Assembly (NCBI GenBank): GCA_030652995.1
Contig: JAUSAG010000009.1
Location: forward strand, 124,001-188,000
Length of the DNA stretch: 64,000 bases
Reading direction: 5' to 3'
Source of the DNA: Methylotenera sp.
GTDB lineage: Bacteria > Pseudomonadota > Gammaproteobacteria > Burkholderiales > Methylophilaceae
Shown here: positions 9,356 through 20,335 of the stretch, in pieces
How positions within the stretch are numbered: position 1 is the first letter of the stretch
Layout: the number at the start of each line of letters is the position of its first letter
Program-made: the position numbers and the translations under genes
Notes under the pieces: model-generated
What the model saw: the letters and a program-made list of their open reading frames with translations, nothing else
Database searches by the model: none
Told to the model about the DNA's origin: nothing

Positions 9356-10369
9356 ATGTTAACTTTACACAAATTTTTCAGCCACCTTCGTCATCGCCAC
9401 GACATTACGCTATTGCTAGCCTCACTTTTACTGCTGATCCTCGCTATTTTCAACCCAAAAATACCGGTTAAACGCGACATTTACAGTTACATTTTAGTAG
9501 CTGATATCTCACAAAGCATGAATGTTGTCGATAAAACACTCAACGGAAAACCAGTGTCGCGCGTGGCCTATATGCAAGACATGCTACATAAATTGGTGGG
9601 GGAGCTACCATGTGGCACCAATGTGAGCATGAGCGTATTTGCTGGCGTCAGCGTGGCGGCACTTTACACGCCGATAGAAGTTTGCGAAAACTTTGATGCC
9701 ATTAATGACACCATCGATCATCTTGATTGGCGCACAGCATGGTCTGGCAACAGTCGCATACGGGCGAGCATGACAACCCTTGCAAGAACCATTCGCTCAT
9801 TCCCAGAACCCGCACAAGTGGTGTTTTTTACTGACGGTGAAGAAGCGCCAAAAATCCACGTTTTTAATAAAGAAAATTTAACCGCGTTTCAAGGCGGTGA
9901 AGACTGGTTGCTGGTAGGCATTGGTGATGATAAGGGCGCGCCGATTCCTAAATTTGATGAATTCAACCAATTGATCGGTTATTGGTCCAACGAAAGCTTT
10001 GCCTTGCAGCCTGGCATTGCGCAAATTTCAGAATCCAACATTGGAACACGCAATGACAATGTAGCAGGCGAAACGGGCGATCGTTATTTATCAAAACTGG
10101 ATGAAGAATACTTGAAAGAGTTATCAAAAGAAGTAAATGGCATGTATGTGCGCGGTGATAACCTGCAAAGCATTCTGAGTGCGATGAAAAAGCAAAAGCC
10201 TGCAAGACGTGATAAATCAGGGTTTGAAATTCGCTGGATATTGGCTGGGCTTGCTGGATTTATGTTTATTTTGGCTTACACACCTAAGCACCCGGTGCAG
10301 GAACTAAAAACTCAATGGCGCAATTTTATTAATCGCCGCCGTCGCGTTAAGGAAGCATTGATTAAATAA
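9356..10369 (+). CDS. mxaL: VWA-domain membrane protein (MxaL-like)
   Basis: YILVADISQSMNVV MIDAS, VVFFTDGEEAP; last gene of the cluster. Confidence 0.8.
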   Translation: MLTLHKFFSHLRHRHDITLLLASLLLLILAIFNPKIPVKRDIYSYILVADISQSMNVVDKTLNGKPVSRVAYMQDMLHKLVGELPCGTNVSMSVFAGVSVAALYTPIEVCENFDAINDTIDHLDWRTAWSGNSRIRASMTTLARTIRSFPEPAQVVFFTDGEEAPKIHVFNKENLTAFQGGEDWLLVGIGDDKGAPIPKFDEFNQLIGYWSNESFALQPGIAQISESNIGTRNDNVAGETGDRYLSKLDEEYLKELSKEVNGMYVRGDNLQSILSAMKKQKPARRDKSGFEIRWILAGLAGFMFILAYTPKHPVQELKTQWRNFINRRRRVKEALIK

Positions 10370-10416
10370 GCGAGCGGGATTAAGTGTTGCCCGTAAATGG
10401 CATGTCCGTGGAATAT

Positions 10417-10510
10417 ATGCGCTGAAGCGCATTATTTCACACTTTACTTGCCAGTTTACTGGCGAAGTCAAATTGGGGAAGCCAAATACTGACTCATACG
10501 CCAAAGGCGT
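10417..10510. other. cluster of short stem-loops 3' of mxaL
   Basis: ATGCGCTgaAGCGCAT (10417-10432), CTTGCCAGtttaCTGGCgAAG (10447-10467), ACGCCaaaGGCGT (10498-10510). Confidence 0.45.
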
Positions 10511-10685
10511 TTGGTCCACAGTAACCCAGATAGTACGAGGTGTACAGTGAGGTTGCGGAAACTTACAATGATATATTTGCACAACGCAGCAATTCGCCAG
10601 CGTAGCCATTTAATCAGTGTTTCCTTAAAAACAATTCAGAAAATTGACATTTAAACGGATTCAATTACACATCTTAAACCTGCGA

Positions 10686-11129
10686 TTAATGTGCCTGCCC
10701 CCAGCGCAACAAAACCCTTAGTTGACGATTACTTTCAGCATCTACCATATCGGGCAGAAAAACAATATGTGAAAACAATAATCGCCTAATAAAATCAAGC
10801 TGTTGGGTTTGGAAGTGCACAATGGTTAAATACGGTGTCACCACACAATCGGCGTACACCACCGCTACAAATTTCGCACCATCTCTAAACGTTAATTGCA
10901 ATTCATTTTTCACGTTGATGTTTAATGCAAGCAGTGACAGTGGTAGCAACAATAGTCCGCGTAAGCAAATCGAATAAGCAGCTAAGAGTAAAATAACAAC
11001 TACTAGTAGCCATTTAATCTGCCACGCCAATGGCAGCAGGATTAAAATACTACAAATGATCGAACTCATTAGCGTAATAAACACCGTCAATAAAATCGAA
11101 GGCTTGAAATTGATGCGGATTGGCTTCAT
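10686..11129 (-). CDS. YgfX-like small membrane protein
   Basis: 147 aa, two TMs, conserved-looking LL-SLLALN...F...DCVVTPYL region; divergent from ygfZ. Confidence 0.6.
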   Translation of the reverse strand: MKPIRINFKPSILLTVFITLMSSIICSILILLPLAWQIKWLLVVVILLLAAYSICLRGLLLLPLSLLALNINVKNELQLTFRDGAKFVAVVYADCVVTPYLTIVHFQTQQLDFIRRLLFSHIVFLPDMVDAESNRQLRVLLRWGQAH

Positions 11130-11175
11130 ATTACAGATTGTAAATTTCCTAAGAATAATTTAAACAAAGGTTAGC

Positions 11176-12228
11176 ATGAGCATCACACAATGGCATCAGT
11201 TTCTTCAGAATTCTGCCGCACAGAATTTAGCTAATAATGATTCACAATTAAGTATCGTCAATGGAAAAGTGATCAGCTTTAGCGATGCGGCAACTGAACA
11301 GCAGTCACTGCTCCATGATACCGTCATCTGCGACCTTTCTCATTTAGGTTTACTACAACTACAAGGCGCTGATACGCTCAGTTTCCTGCAAGGTCAAGTC
11401 ACCAATGACGTTAAAGAACTCAATGGTCGCAATGCACACTACTCTGGTTACTGTAGTCCCAAAGGGCGCTTACTCGCTTTATTCCTGGCGTTTTCGCATC
11501 ACGACCACGTGCATTTGCAACTACCTAAAGAACTCATTGAGCCAATCTCAAAACGCCTGAAGATGTTCGTGATGCGAAGCAAGGTTGAAATTAAAGACGT
11601 CAGTGACCAAATAATTAAAATCGGTTTAAGCGGTTCAAAAGCTACTGCATTACTCAGCTCAATATTTTCTCAAACCCCTCAAATTGAATATGCGCTAGTA
11701 TCACTAGAAAATGCTGCTATTTTAAAGGTGCCTGGCACTCAACCGCGCTTCGAGATTTTCACCGATATCGGCAATGCGCCAACTATTTGGAACGCTTTAT
11801 TGCAAGAAGCAAAACCTGTAGGTGCGGCATGCTGGGAATGGCTGGAAATTCAGGCTGGTATTCCAGACGTTACTTTAAAAACACAAGAAGCATTTGTACC
11901 ACAAATGTTAAATTTAGATCTGCTAGGCGGCATCAACTTTAAAAAAGGCTGCTACACCGGGCAAGAGATTGTGGCGCGGACCCATTATCTTGGCACAGTA
12001 AAACGCCGCACGCACCTTGCCCACCTTAATGCCAGCTCACCTCCCAATGTAGGTGATGATGTCTCTAATAGTGCTCATGAAATTATTGGTAAAATTGTCA
12101 GGAGCGCACCCTCGCCTGTTAGTGGCTATGATGTACTGGCAGAGCTTAGACTTGAAAGTGTTGAAGCAGGTCAATTATTGATTGATGGCAACATTATTGA
12201 AATCAAGCCGCTTCCTTACAAACTTTAG
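11176..12228 (+). CDS. ygfZ: folate-binding Fe-S assembly protein YgfZ
   Basis: FLQGQVTNDV, GYCSPKGRLLALF, KGCYTGQEIVARTHYLGTVKRR signature. Confidence 0.93.
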   Translation: MSITQWHQFLQNSAAQNLANNDSQLSIVNGKVISFSDAATEQQSLLHDTVICDLSHLGLLQLQGADTLSFLQGQVTNDVKELNGRNAHYSGYCSPKGRLLALFLAFSHHDHVHLQLPKELIEPISKRLKMFVMRSKVEIKDVSDQIIKIGLSGSKATALLSSIFSQTPQIEYALVSLENAAILKVPGTQPRFEIFTDIGNAPTIWNALLQEAKPVGAACWEWLEIQAGIPDVTLKTQEAFVPQMLNLDLLGGINFKKGCYTGQEIVARTHYLGTVKRRTHLAHLNASSPPNVGDDVSNSAHEIIGKIVRSAPSPVSGYDVLAELRLESVEAGQLLIDGNIIEIKPLPYKL

Positions 12229-12277
12229 GCAACTGCCAAACACAGTTAGTTTTAGCAGCGTTAAACAATAACTCCCA

Positions 12278-12309
12278 ATAAAAACGCGGCTAATAGCCGC
12301 GTTTTTATT
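12278..12309. terminator. bidirectional intrinsic terminator between ygfZ and the thioredoxin gene
   Basis: AATAAAAACGCGGCTaatAGCCGCGTTTTTATT. Confidence 0.9.
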
Positions 12310-12333
12310 GAGGGAAAACAGTTAGCTTAAAAT

Positions 12334-12705
12334 TTAGTTCGCTTTACTGGCCTCTTGTTTGTAATACTCACGCACTGGGGTCATGTCAAACTCACGTGCC
12401 CATTTAATAATTTCATCTAACGCTGGCGCGCCGATTTCACCCACTTGTGCATGAATACCTGCTTGCTCACGCACCACCAAAACACCCGGGATTTGGTTTA
12501 CTTCAAAGTACTCGCCAATTTCAGGGTCAGTCTCGGTATTCACTAAACCGAACACAATATCCGTGTTTTTTGCTGCAGCTGCTTCAAAAGTTGGCGTAAA
12601 TGCAACGCATGGGTCACACCATGGTGCCCAAAAATCGATGATGACAAAATCATTGTTTTCGATAGTTTCTTTGAAATTTTCTTTATTGAGTGCGACAACT
12701 GCCAT
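12334..12705 (-). CDS. thioredoxin family protein with WCDPC active site
   Basis: FVIIDFWAPWCDPCVAFTPTFE...NQIPGVLVV. Confidence 0.88.
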   Translation of the reverse strand: MAVVALNKENFKETIENNDFVIIDFWAPWCDPCVAFTPTFEAAAAKNTDIVFGLVNTETDPEIGEYFEVNQIPGVLVVREQAGIHAQVGEIGAPALDEIIKWAREFDMTPVREYYKQEASKAN

Positions 12706-12811
12706 AACGACATCCTAATATGAATAATTGACTTAAATAAGTTACAAGAGTTTAGCAGAGCTCGAAGATTAAGTTAAGCGTGTAAACCAAGTTCTGCCGA
12801 TTGAATAAGCA

Positions 12812-13411
12812 CTAAACGACTGGTTTATCCCAACTATTAGCAAAAAATAGCGCATTGAGTGGGCGACGCTTACGCTCTGCTGTTTCACGACTTAATATTT
12901 CACCTTCTAAACTGGCAATATCAGCTGGGCAACCCACTGAAATCATCGCCATAGGAATATATTGTGCTGGAATAGCGAAAGCATCACGCGCGGCATCAGC
13001 ATTAAAACCGCCCATCTGATGCGCCATCAATCCCATGCTACTGGCTTGCAAACATAAATTCTCTGCCGCTGCACCTGTGTCATATTGCGCCCAACGGTTG
13101 GGTTGCTGATTATGGTTAAACAAAGTATCAGCACACACCAGCAACAATACTGGCGCATCTATCACCCAGGCCTGATTGCCTGCCACCAGACAATCAAACG
13201 CTGATTGCCAAGCTTTTGCATCAGCGCTTTTATTCCATACAATAAAACGCCAAGGCTGATCACCAAAACAGGAAGGCGCCCAGCGTGCGGCTTCAAGTAG
13301 TGCAAGCACCTGTTTATGTGAAACTACTTTTTCCGCATCGTAAGCCCTACCACTCCAACGGTTAGCGATTGTTGCATCAATTGGCACTTGAGTAATGGCT
13401 GGTTTTTGCAT
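12812..13411 (-). CDS. nitroreductase family protein
   Basis: RWSGRAYDAEKVVS...ARWAPSCFGDQPWRFIVW; GLMAHQMGGF. Confidence 0.88.
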   Translation of the reverse strand: MQKPAITQVPIDATIANRWSGRAYDAEKVVSHKQVLALLEAARWAPSCFGDQPWRFIVWNKSADAKAWQSAFDCLVAGNQAWVIDAPVLLLVCADTLFNHNQQPNRWAQYDTGAAAENLCLQASSMGLMAHQMGGFNADAARDAFAIPAQYIPMAMISVGCPADIASLEGEILSRETAERKRRPLNALFFANSWDKPVV

Positions 13412-13415
13412 GATA

Positions 13416-14495
13416 TTAAGCCTTTAAGAACGGATAATCGGTGTAACCTTTTTCAGTACCACCATAAAAGGTATTTGCATCAGCTTCATTTAACGGTGCA
13501 TCGGCTTGAAAGCGTTCCACTAAATCCGGGTTAGCGATAAATGGTACACCATAGGCAATGGCATCTGCGTGACCGCTGGCAATCGCGGCATTACCACGTT
13601 GCTTATCGTAAGACAGGTTTGCGATGTAAGGGCCCTTAAAGTGCTGACGAAATGCATCAAAATCAAAGGGGTCAGCAATGCCGCCGCCATGAATACCGCC
13701 CTCCACCACATGCAGGTAAGCCAGCTTAAATGGGTTAAGCGCATCGGCCACGTAATTAAACAGCGCCTGCGGGTTACTATCATGCATGTCATTAAACGGG
13801 TTTACTGGTGAAAGACGCACACCCACTTTATCAGCTCCGGCAACCTCCACCACAGCTTTAGTCACTTCAAGCAACAAACGCGCTCTATTTTCAAAACTTC
13901 CACCGTAGTTATCCGTACGCTTATTACTGCCGTCGCGTAAAAACTGGTCTAATAAATAACCATTAGCAGCATGCACCTCAACGCCATCAAAACCTGCGGC
14001 AAGGGCGCTTTTAGTCGCATGCACATAGTCTGCAACAATACCGGCTAACTCACTCGCATCTAATGCGCGCGGGGCTACATAGTCAACCAAACCTTGATAG
14101 GTAAATGCTTTACCGGCTGGTTTAATTACTGAAGGTGCTACGGGTAGCGCACCATTTGGCAATAAACTTGGGTGCGAAATTCGACCCACATGCCAGAGTT
14201 GAATCACAATTTTTCCACCTTTAGCATGTACTGCATCTGTGATTTTTTTCCAGCCTGCAATTTGCGCGTCAGTATAAATCCCAGGTAATGCAGGATAGCC
14301 ATGCGCCATGGTAGAAATCGGCGTGGCCTCGGTAATAATCAAACCCGCAGAGGCACGCTGCTCATAATAAGTCGCATTCAAAGGTTGCGGTACACCGCCC
14401 TCACCTGCACGGTTTCGCGTCAGCGGTGCCATGACAAAGCGGTTTTTTAATTCAATACTACCCAGCTTGGTTGGGGAAAATAAATCTTTGGTCAT
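13416..14495 (-). CDS. Old Yellow Enzyme-family alkene reductase
   Basis: RFVMAPLTRNRAGEGGVP, WHVGRISHPSL, GFDGVEVHAANGYLLDQFLRDGSNKRTDNYGGS. Confidence 0.93.
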   Translation of the reverse strand: MTKDLFSPTKLGSIELKNRFVMAPLTRNRAGEGGVPQPLNATYYEQRASAGLIITEATPISTMAHGYPALPGIYTDAQIAGWKKITDAVHAKGGKIVIQLWHVGRISHPSLLPNGALPVAPSVIKPAGKAFTYQGLVDYVAPRALDASELAGIVADYVHATKSALAAGFDGVEVHAANGYLLDQFLRDGSNKRTDNYGGSFENRARLLLEVTKAVVEVAGADKVGVRLSPVNPFNDMHDSNPQALFNYVADALNPFKLAYLHVVEGGIHGGGIADPFDFDAFRQHFKGPYIANLSYDKQRGNAAIASGHADAIAYGVPFIANPDLVERFQADAPLNEADANTFYGGTEKGYTDYPFLKA

Positions 14496-14533
14496 TCGGT
14501 AATCCTTGAGTTATGAAACATTCCGGTTGAATC

Positions 14534-15112
14534 CTATTTGGCTTTAACGCCTTCTAACAGCAGCGTCACCTCAATATCATCACCCACTGGCGCATTTGGT
14601 TTTGTCATCCAGCTAAAACCGTAGTCAGAAGCCTTGATGGTAGTGCTCGCTTCAAAACCAGAACGCTCACCGCCCCATGGGTCTAATCCAAAACCTAAAA
14701 CTTTAAAAGGGAAGGCGATTTCTTTAGTAACGCCATGTAAGGTAAATTTTCCGGTTATTACACCTTCTGTCGCTGTTTTAGCCTCAACTTTAGTACTAAC
14801 AAAGCTGATTTCACCAAAATTGACTGCATCCAGATAATCAGGCTTTTTAATATGGTCATCTCGCTTAGCATGACCTGTGCTAATACTGGCTAAGCTAATT
14901 TTGGCATCGACACTTGAGTTAGCTAAATTATCGCGATCAATTTTAATCACGCCTTTAATATCATTAAAGCTACCTGAAGTTTTAGCAACCACATGACGGA
15001 TGCTAAAGTTAGCAAAGCTATGTGCTGAGTCAATATTGTAAACTTCGTTAGCAGCAAAGGCTAAGTTACTCAAAAATAAGATGGATACTGCGGTAAATAG
15101 AATTTTTTTCAT
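14534..15112 (-). CDS. YceI-family periplasmic protein
   Basis: Signal peptide, YNIDSAHSFANFSIRHVVAKTSGSFNDIKG...GKFTLHGVTKEIAFP. Confidence 0.92.
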   Translation of the reverse strand: MKKILFTAVSILFLSNLAFAANEVYNIDSAHSFANFSIRHVVAKTSGSFNDIKGVIKIDRDNLANSSVDAKISLASISTGHAKRDDHIKKPDYLDAVNFGEISFVSTKVEAKTATEGVITGKFTLHGVTKEIAFPFKVLGFGLDPWGGERSGFEASTTIKASDYGFSWMTKPNAPVGDDIEVTLLLEGVKAK

Positions 15113-15202
15113 GATGTTACCTTTCATTTTAAAATTTTTAGTGAGTTGCATGGTTACTTAACTACAGGAAGACTGCTAAAACTTATAAATAGTTGCTTAA
15201 AT

Positions 15203-15913
15203 CTACGCACCTGACATGGGCAAATCAAACCATAACATTTCTGCATTTGATTGCGCAGCAATTTCAACACTAGTTTCGTTTTCAATTTTTGCCGCATCGC
15301 CAACGTTAAGCAGACTTCCTGCACATAACACTTCACCAGCCACCACCTGCAAATAAGCACAACGCTTTTGTTGCAACGGCAGACTAAGTTTATGCTCGGC
15401 ATCTAACGCGGTAGCGTATAAGTCAACGGCTTGATGTATGGTAATTGCACCCTCACGCCCATCTGCCGATGCAATTAAACACCACTGATTATGCTTTTGT
15501 TCATCAGAAAAATGTTTTTGCTCATAAGACGGGACTAAATTAGTTTTTTCTGGTGTAATCCATATCTGTAACAAGTGCGCTTCACCTTCAGCCAAAGCGT
15601 TTATCTCGCTATGCCGAATGCCAGAGCCTGCCGTCATGCGCTGCACATCTCCAGCACGGATTATCGAGCCATTGCCCATGCTATCTCGATGCGTTAATTC
15701 ACCCGCTAGCATATAGGTGACAATTTCCATATCACGATGTGAGTGCATGCCAAACCCTCCGCCAGCAGCGATCTTATCCTCGTTAATCACGCGTAGCACT
15801 GAATAACCCATGTGTACGGGGTCGTGGTATTCTGCAAATGAAAAAGAATGATAGCTATCTAGCCATCCATGGTTAGCGTGGCCACGATCCTGAGATTTTC
15901 TAATCGTAATCAT
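15203..15913 (-). CDS. pirin family protein (YhaK-like)
   Basis: SQDRGHANHGWLDSYHSFSFAEYHDPVHMGYSVLRVINED...GFGMHSHRDMEIVTYML. Confidence 0.93.
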   Translation of the reverse strand: MITIRKSQDRGHANHGWLDSYHSFSFAEYHDPVHMGYSVLRVINEDKIAAGGGFGMHSHRDMEIVTYMLAGELTHRDSMGNGSIIRAGDVQRMTAGSGIRHSEINALAEGEAHLLQIWITPEKTNLVPSYEQKHFSDEQKHNQWCLIASADGREGAITIHQAVDLYATALDAEHKLSLPLQQKRCAYLQVVAGEVLCAGSLLNVGDAAKIENETSVEIAAQSNAEMLWFDLPMSGA

Positions 15914-15921
15914 ATATAATT

Positions 15922-15938
15922 ATTCAAACCTTTTGAAT
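15922..15938. promoter_or_regulatory. inverted repeat, candidate LysR-type binding box 1
   Basis: ATTCAAAccTTTTGAAT; contains TCAAA-N3-TTTGA (T-N11-A). Confidence 0.6.
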
Positions 15939-16000
15939 TTATAATTACATGTTATATATAGAACAATAACATTCATAGCTAATAATTTTGTATTAAATGT

Positions 16001-16013
16001 TCAAATAATTTGA
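16001..16013. promoter_or_regulatory. inverted repeat, candidate LysR-type binding box 2
   Basis: TCAAAtaaTTTGA; same half-sites as box 1, 77 bp away centre to centre. Confidence 0.6.
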
Positions 16014-16034
16014 TTGATATTTCATTAAAAAATC

Positions 16035-17461
<1,427 letters not shown>

Positions 17462-17463
<2 letters not shown>

Positions 17464-17495
17464 AAAAACCCGCTAACTGAATGAGCGGGTTTTTA
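17462..17495. terminator. bidirectional intrinsic terminator
   Basis: AAAAAAACCCGCTaactgaatgAGCGGGTTTTTA between convergent tadA and BI-1 gene. Confidence 0.88.
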
Positions 17496-17517
17496 GTAAA
17501 TCTACAAGCTGAACTAG

Positions 17518-18207
17518 TTAGTCATTACCGCCCATTAAACCCATCAGTAGATGCAACAAACTAGTGAACAAATTGTAGATGCTCAAGTAAAGCCCTAAAG
17601 TTGCCATGACATAATTGGTTTCACCACCATTAACAATACGGCTAACGTCATACAAAATAAAACCTGAGAACAAAATCACGCCAATAGCAGATAAAGCCAG
17701 CGCCATTGCTGGAATTTGCAAGAAAATATTAGCCAGTGATGCCACAATCAGCAAAACAATACCTACCAGCAAAAATTTACCCATAAAGCTGAAATCTTTT
17801 TTGCTGGTGCTAGCAATACTTGCCAGCGTCAAAAGAATAATCCCTGTACCGCCAGCCGCTAGGCCCACAATTTGAGCACCATTGTTTAAATGCAAAGCAT
17901 GTTGCAAGATTGGACCGAGTAGCAAACCCATTAAAAAGGTTAAACCTAGTAACAAAACCACGCCCATGCTACTGTTGCGATTAGCTGAAATTGCCGCAAA
18001 CATGCCAAACATTACTGCCATTGCGCCAATAGCAAAAACAAATGGGTGCTGTTGAACAAAGGCAAAATTTAAACTCATGCCAATAAACGCACCAATGACC
18101 GTTGGAATCATGGTTAAACCTAATAATGCGTAGGTATTACGCAAAACTTTATTAGTTGCTAACTGAGCCGATTCAGTGCGACCTAAAACTGGGGTATTGT
18201 CAAACAT
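17518..18207 (-). CDS. Bax inhibitor-1/YccA family membrane protein
   Basis: 7 TM; LGLTFLMGLLLGPIL, FILYDVSRIVNGGETNYVMATLGLYLSIYNLF. Confidence 0.92.
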   Translation of the reverse strand: MFDNTPVLGRTESAQLATNKVLRNTYALLGLTMIPTVIGAFIGMSLNFAFVQQHPFVFAIGAMAVMFGMFAAISANRNSSMGVVLLLGLTFLMGLLLGPILQHALHLNNGAQIVGLAAGGTGIILLTLASIASTSKKDFSFMGKFLLVGIVLLIVASLANIFLQIPAMALALSAIGVILFSGFILYDVSRIVNGGETNYVMATLGLYLSIYNLFTSLLHLLMGLMGGND

Positions 18208-18289
18208 TGTTGTTTCCTTTAAAAATTAAACACTACGGATAGTAAGATAACGATTAACGACATAAGTTTCAAGTTAAATTTTAATGGCA

Positions 18290-18474
18290 TCTCTAAAAAC
18301 TCGAGTTCCTGTACTAGCAAGGCGCGAGAAAAATTATGACGCTACCTATGTTTGATAGTAAGGCGTAATTTTTTGTGTGTAACGCCCGCTTAGCGACATA
18401 CGACTTTTCAAGCACTTTAGTGCTTAGAAAATCGGAGTGCCCGTGGTACGGAAATTATATTTTTAGAGGTACTC
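18290..18474. repeat. palindromic intergenic element, copy 2
   Basis: Ends catctctaaaaa / tttttagaggtac inverted; internal inverted ggcgcgagAAAAATTATGACGC / GGCGTAATTTTTT; hairpin AAGCACTttAGTGCTT (18410-18425). Confidence 0.7.
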
Positions 18475-19521
18475 TTAAGCAAACAACTCACCTTCGGTCA
18501 CACCGACTTGCGCCACCTGATGCACCGCATCTACAAACACTGCACTTTCATGCAACTGATCCATCGTTGGTGGTTGCCTATGCCCATGCATACGGGCTAA
18601 TCGACTTAAACTTTGTGCTGAAATCGTCCATTTAAGGTTAGATAACAGTTCATCTGCCATTACCGGTTGATTACACAACAACACCATATCACAGCCTGCA
18701 TTCAGGGCAGCCAAGGCGCGTGTCGTCACATCACCACCTGCAGTAGCCGCCTCCATACTTAAATCATCACTAAAAATCACGCCATTGAAACCTAGTCGTT
18801 CACGCAGGATTTTTTGCAACCAGCGCGTTGAAAAACCAGCTGGTTTATCATCCACTTTCGGGTAAATCACATGCGCTGGCATAATGGCCTGTATGCCATC
18901 ATCAATCAGCATTCTAAACGGCTGCATATCTTGCTGTGCGATCTGATCAAACTCACGCTCATCTATTGGCATACTCACATGAGAATCCGCCACCACAAAG
19001 CCATGCCCGGGAAAATGCTTACCCACTGCCGCCATGCCGGCCTTTTTAAGACCCTGCATCAGCGCAAAGGCTAATTCACTAATGGCGTGTGCGTTTAAAT
19101 GGAACGCGCGGTCGCCAATCACCAAGCTATCGCCATAATCCATATCTAAAACTGGGGTAAAACTAAAATCTACGCCATGTGCACGCAGTTCGGCCGCTAA
19201 AATCCAGCCCGCCTCTTTAGCCAGCTCTTTAGCTTTTTTCGGGTTTTTGTCCCAAATTTTGCCAAACTCACGCATCGGTGGAATTTTGGTAAAGCCATCT
19301 CTAAAACGCTGCACGCGACCGCCTTCGTGGTCAACTGCTATCAACAAAGGTGGTTGCCGCACCTCATGAATACTGGCAGTAAGCGCTTTTAATTGTGCGT
19401 TATTTTCATAATTGCGCTTAAATAAAATCACACCACCAACAAGGGGATGCTGTAAACGGCGTATATCATCGGCTGTCAATTCTGTACCGACGACATCTAA
19501 CATCACTGGACCTAAACTCAT
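18475..19521 (-). CDS. nagZ: beta-N-acetylhexosaminidase
   Basis: [16 protein letters not shown]-type start ([21 protein letters not shown]), [45 protein letters not shown]; start chosen at MSLGPVM. Confidence 0.95.
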   Translation of the reverse strand: MSLGPVMLDVVGTELTADDIRRLQHPLVGGVILFKRNYENNAQLKALTASIHEVRQPPLLIAVDHEGGRVQRFRDGFTKIPPMREFGKIWDKNPKKAKELAKEAGWILAAELRAHGVDFSFTPVLDMDYGDSLVIGDRAFHLNAHAISELAFALMQGLKKAGMAAVGKHFPGHGFVVADSHVSMPIDEREFDQIAQQDMQPFRMLIDDGIQAIMPAHVIYPKVDDKPAGFSTRWLQKILRERLGFNGVIFSDDLSMEAATAGGDVTTRALAALNAGCDMVLLCNQPVMADELLSNLKWTISAQSLSRLARMHGHRQPPTMDQLHESAVFVDAVHQVAQVGVTEGELFA

Positions 19522-19534
19522 AAAATCTCTTTTC

Positions 19535-20326
19535 TCAATCTTCTTTTCTAACATCTAATTTATCACGCAAATAATCGCCGCTTAGGTTAATCGCTAAAAT
19601 CAAACTCATCAAACAGCCACCTACAATTAATACATAATGCGGTGCTACCAGCATATAACGCACGGCATCGCGTAGCATTGTGCCCCAAGAGGCATTGGGT
19701 GCCTGTATGCCCAAGCCAAGGAAAGACAAGCTCGCTTCAGCAATCATCACACTGGCTAAGCTATAAGTGGCTTCTACCACTAAAACTGAAGCCAATAACG
19801 GCAGTATATGTCGAAACAGCAAACGCGGAACACTTGCGCCCAGAGATTGGGCTGCCAGTACATGCTGTCGATTGCGTAAACTCATGGTTTGCCCACGGGT
19901 AAGTCGCGCATAGCTCACCCATCCGGTTAAACATAAGGCTAGGATTAAATTAGTTAAACTTGGGCCGAGTACCGCAGCAAATGCAATCGCTAATAAAATA
20001 CCCGGGAAAGCCAAAAATACATCGGTAATTTGCATCAAAACCGCATCCACTTTGCCCCCGTAGAACCCCGCTAACAAACCGACGAACACACCGACACTCA
20101 TCGTAATAACGGTAACAACCAGCGCCACAAAAAAAGACACTTCAACGCCACTTAAAATACGCGCCAACACATCACGGCCTAAGTCATCTGAGCCAAACCA
20201 ATGATTTGCACTCGGATTATTCAAGATAACATTCAAATCAATGGCGTTTGGGTTTAGTTGCAATAAATGCCCTAACAAGACCGCAGCTAACCAGAAAATC
20301 AAAATAGAAGTTGCGAATTTTTTCAT
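19535..20326 (-). CDS. ABC transporter permease, DppC/OppC type
   Basis: [24 protein letters not shown]...[19 protein letters not shown]. Confidence 0.92.
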   Translation of the reverse strand: MKKFATSILIFWLAAVLLGHLLQLNPNAIDLNVILNNPSANHWFGSDDLGRDVLARILSGVEVSFFVALVVTVITMSVGVFVGLLAGFYGGKVDAVLMQITDVFLAFPGILLAIAFAAVLGPSLTNLILALCLTGWVSYARLTRGQTMSLRNRQHVLAAQSLGASVPRLLFRHILPLLASVLVVEATYSLASVMIAEASLSFLGLGIQAPNASWGTMLRDAVRYMLVAPHYVLIVGGCLMSLILAINLSGDYLRDKLDVRKED

Positions 20327-20335
20327 AGACTACAA

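Noticed and set aside
10304-10609. - strand 101-aa ORF downstream of mxaL
   Set aside because: Covers the stem-loop cluster and the antisense of mxaL; no family features
18375-18635. + strand 86-aa ORF
   Set aside because: Lies in the palindromic element and antisense to nagZ
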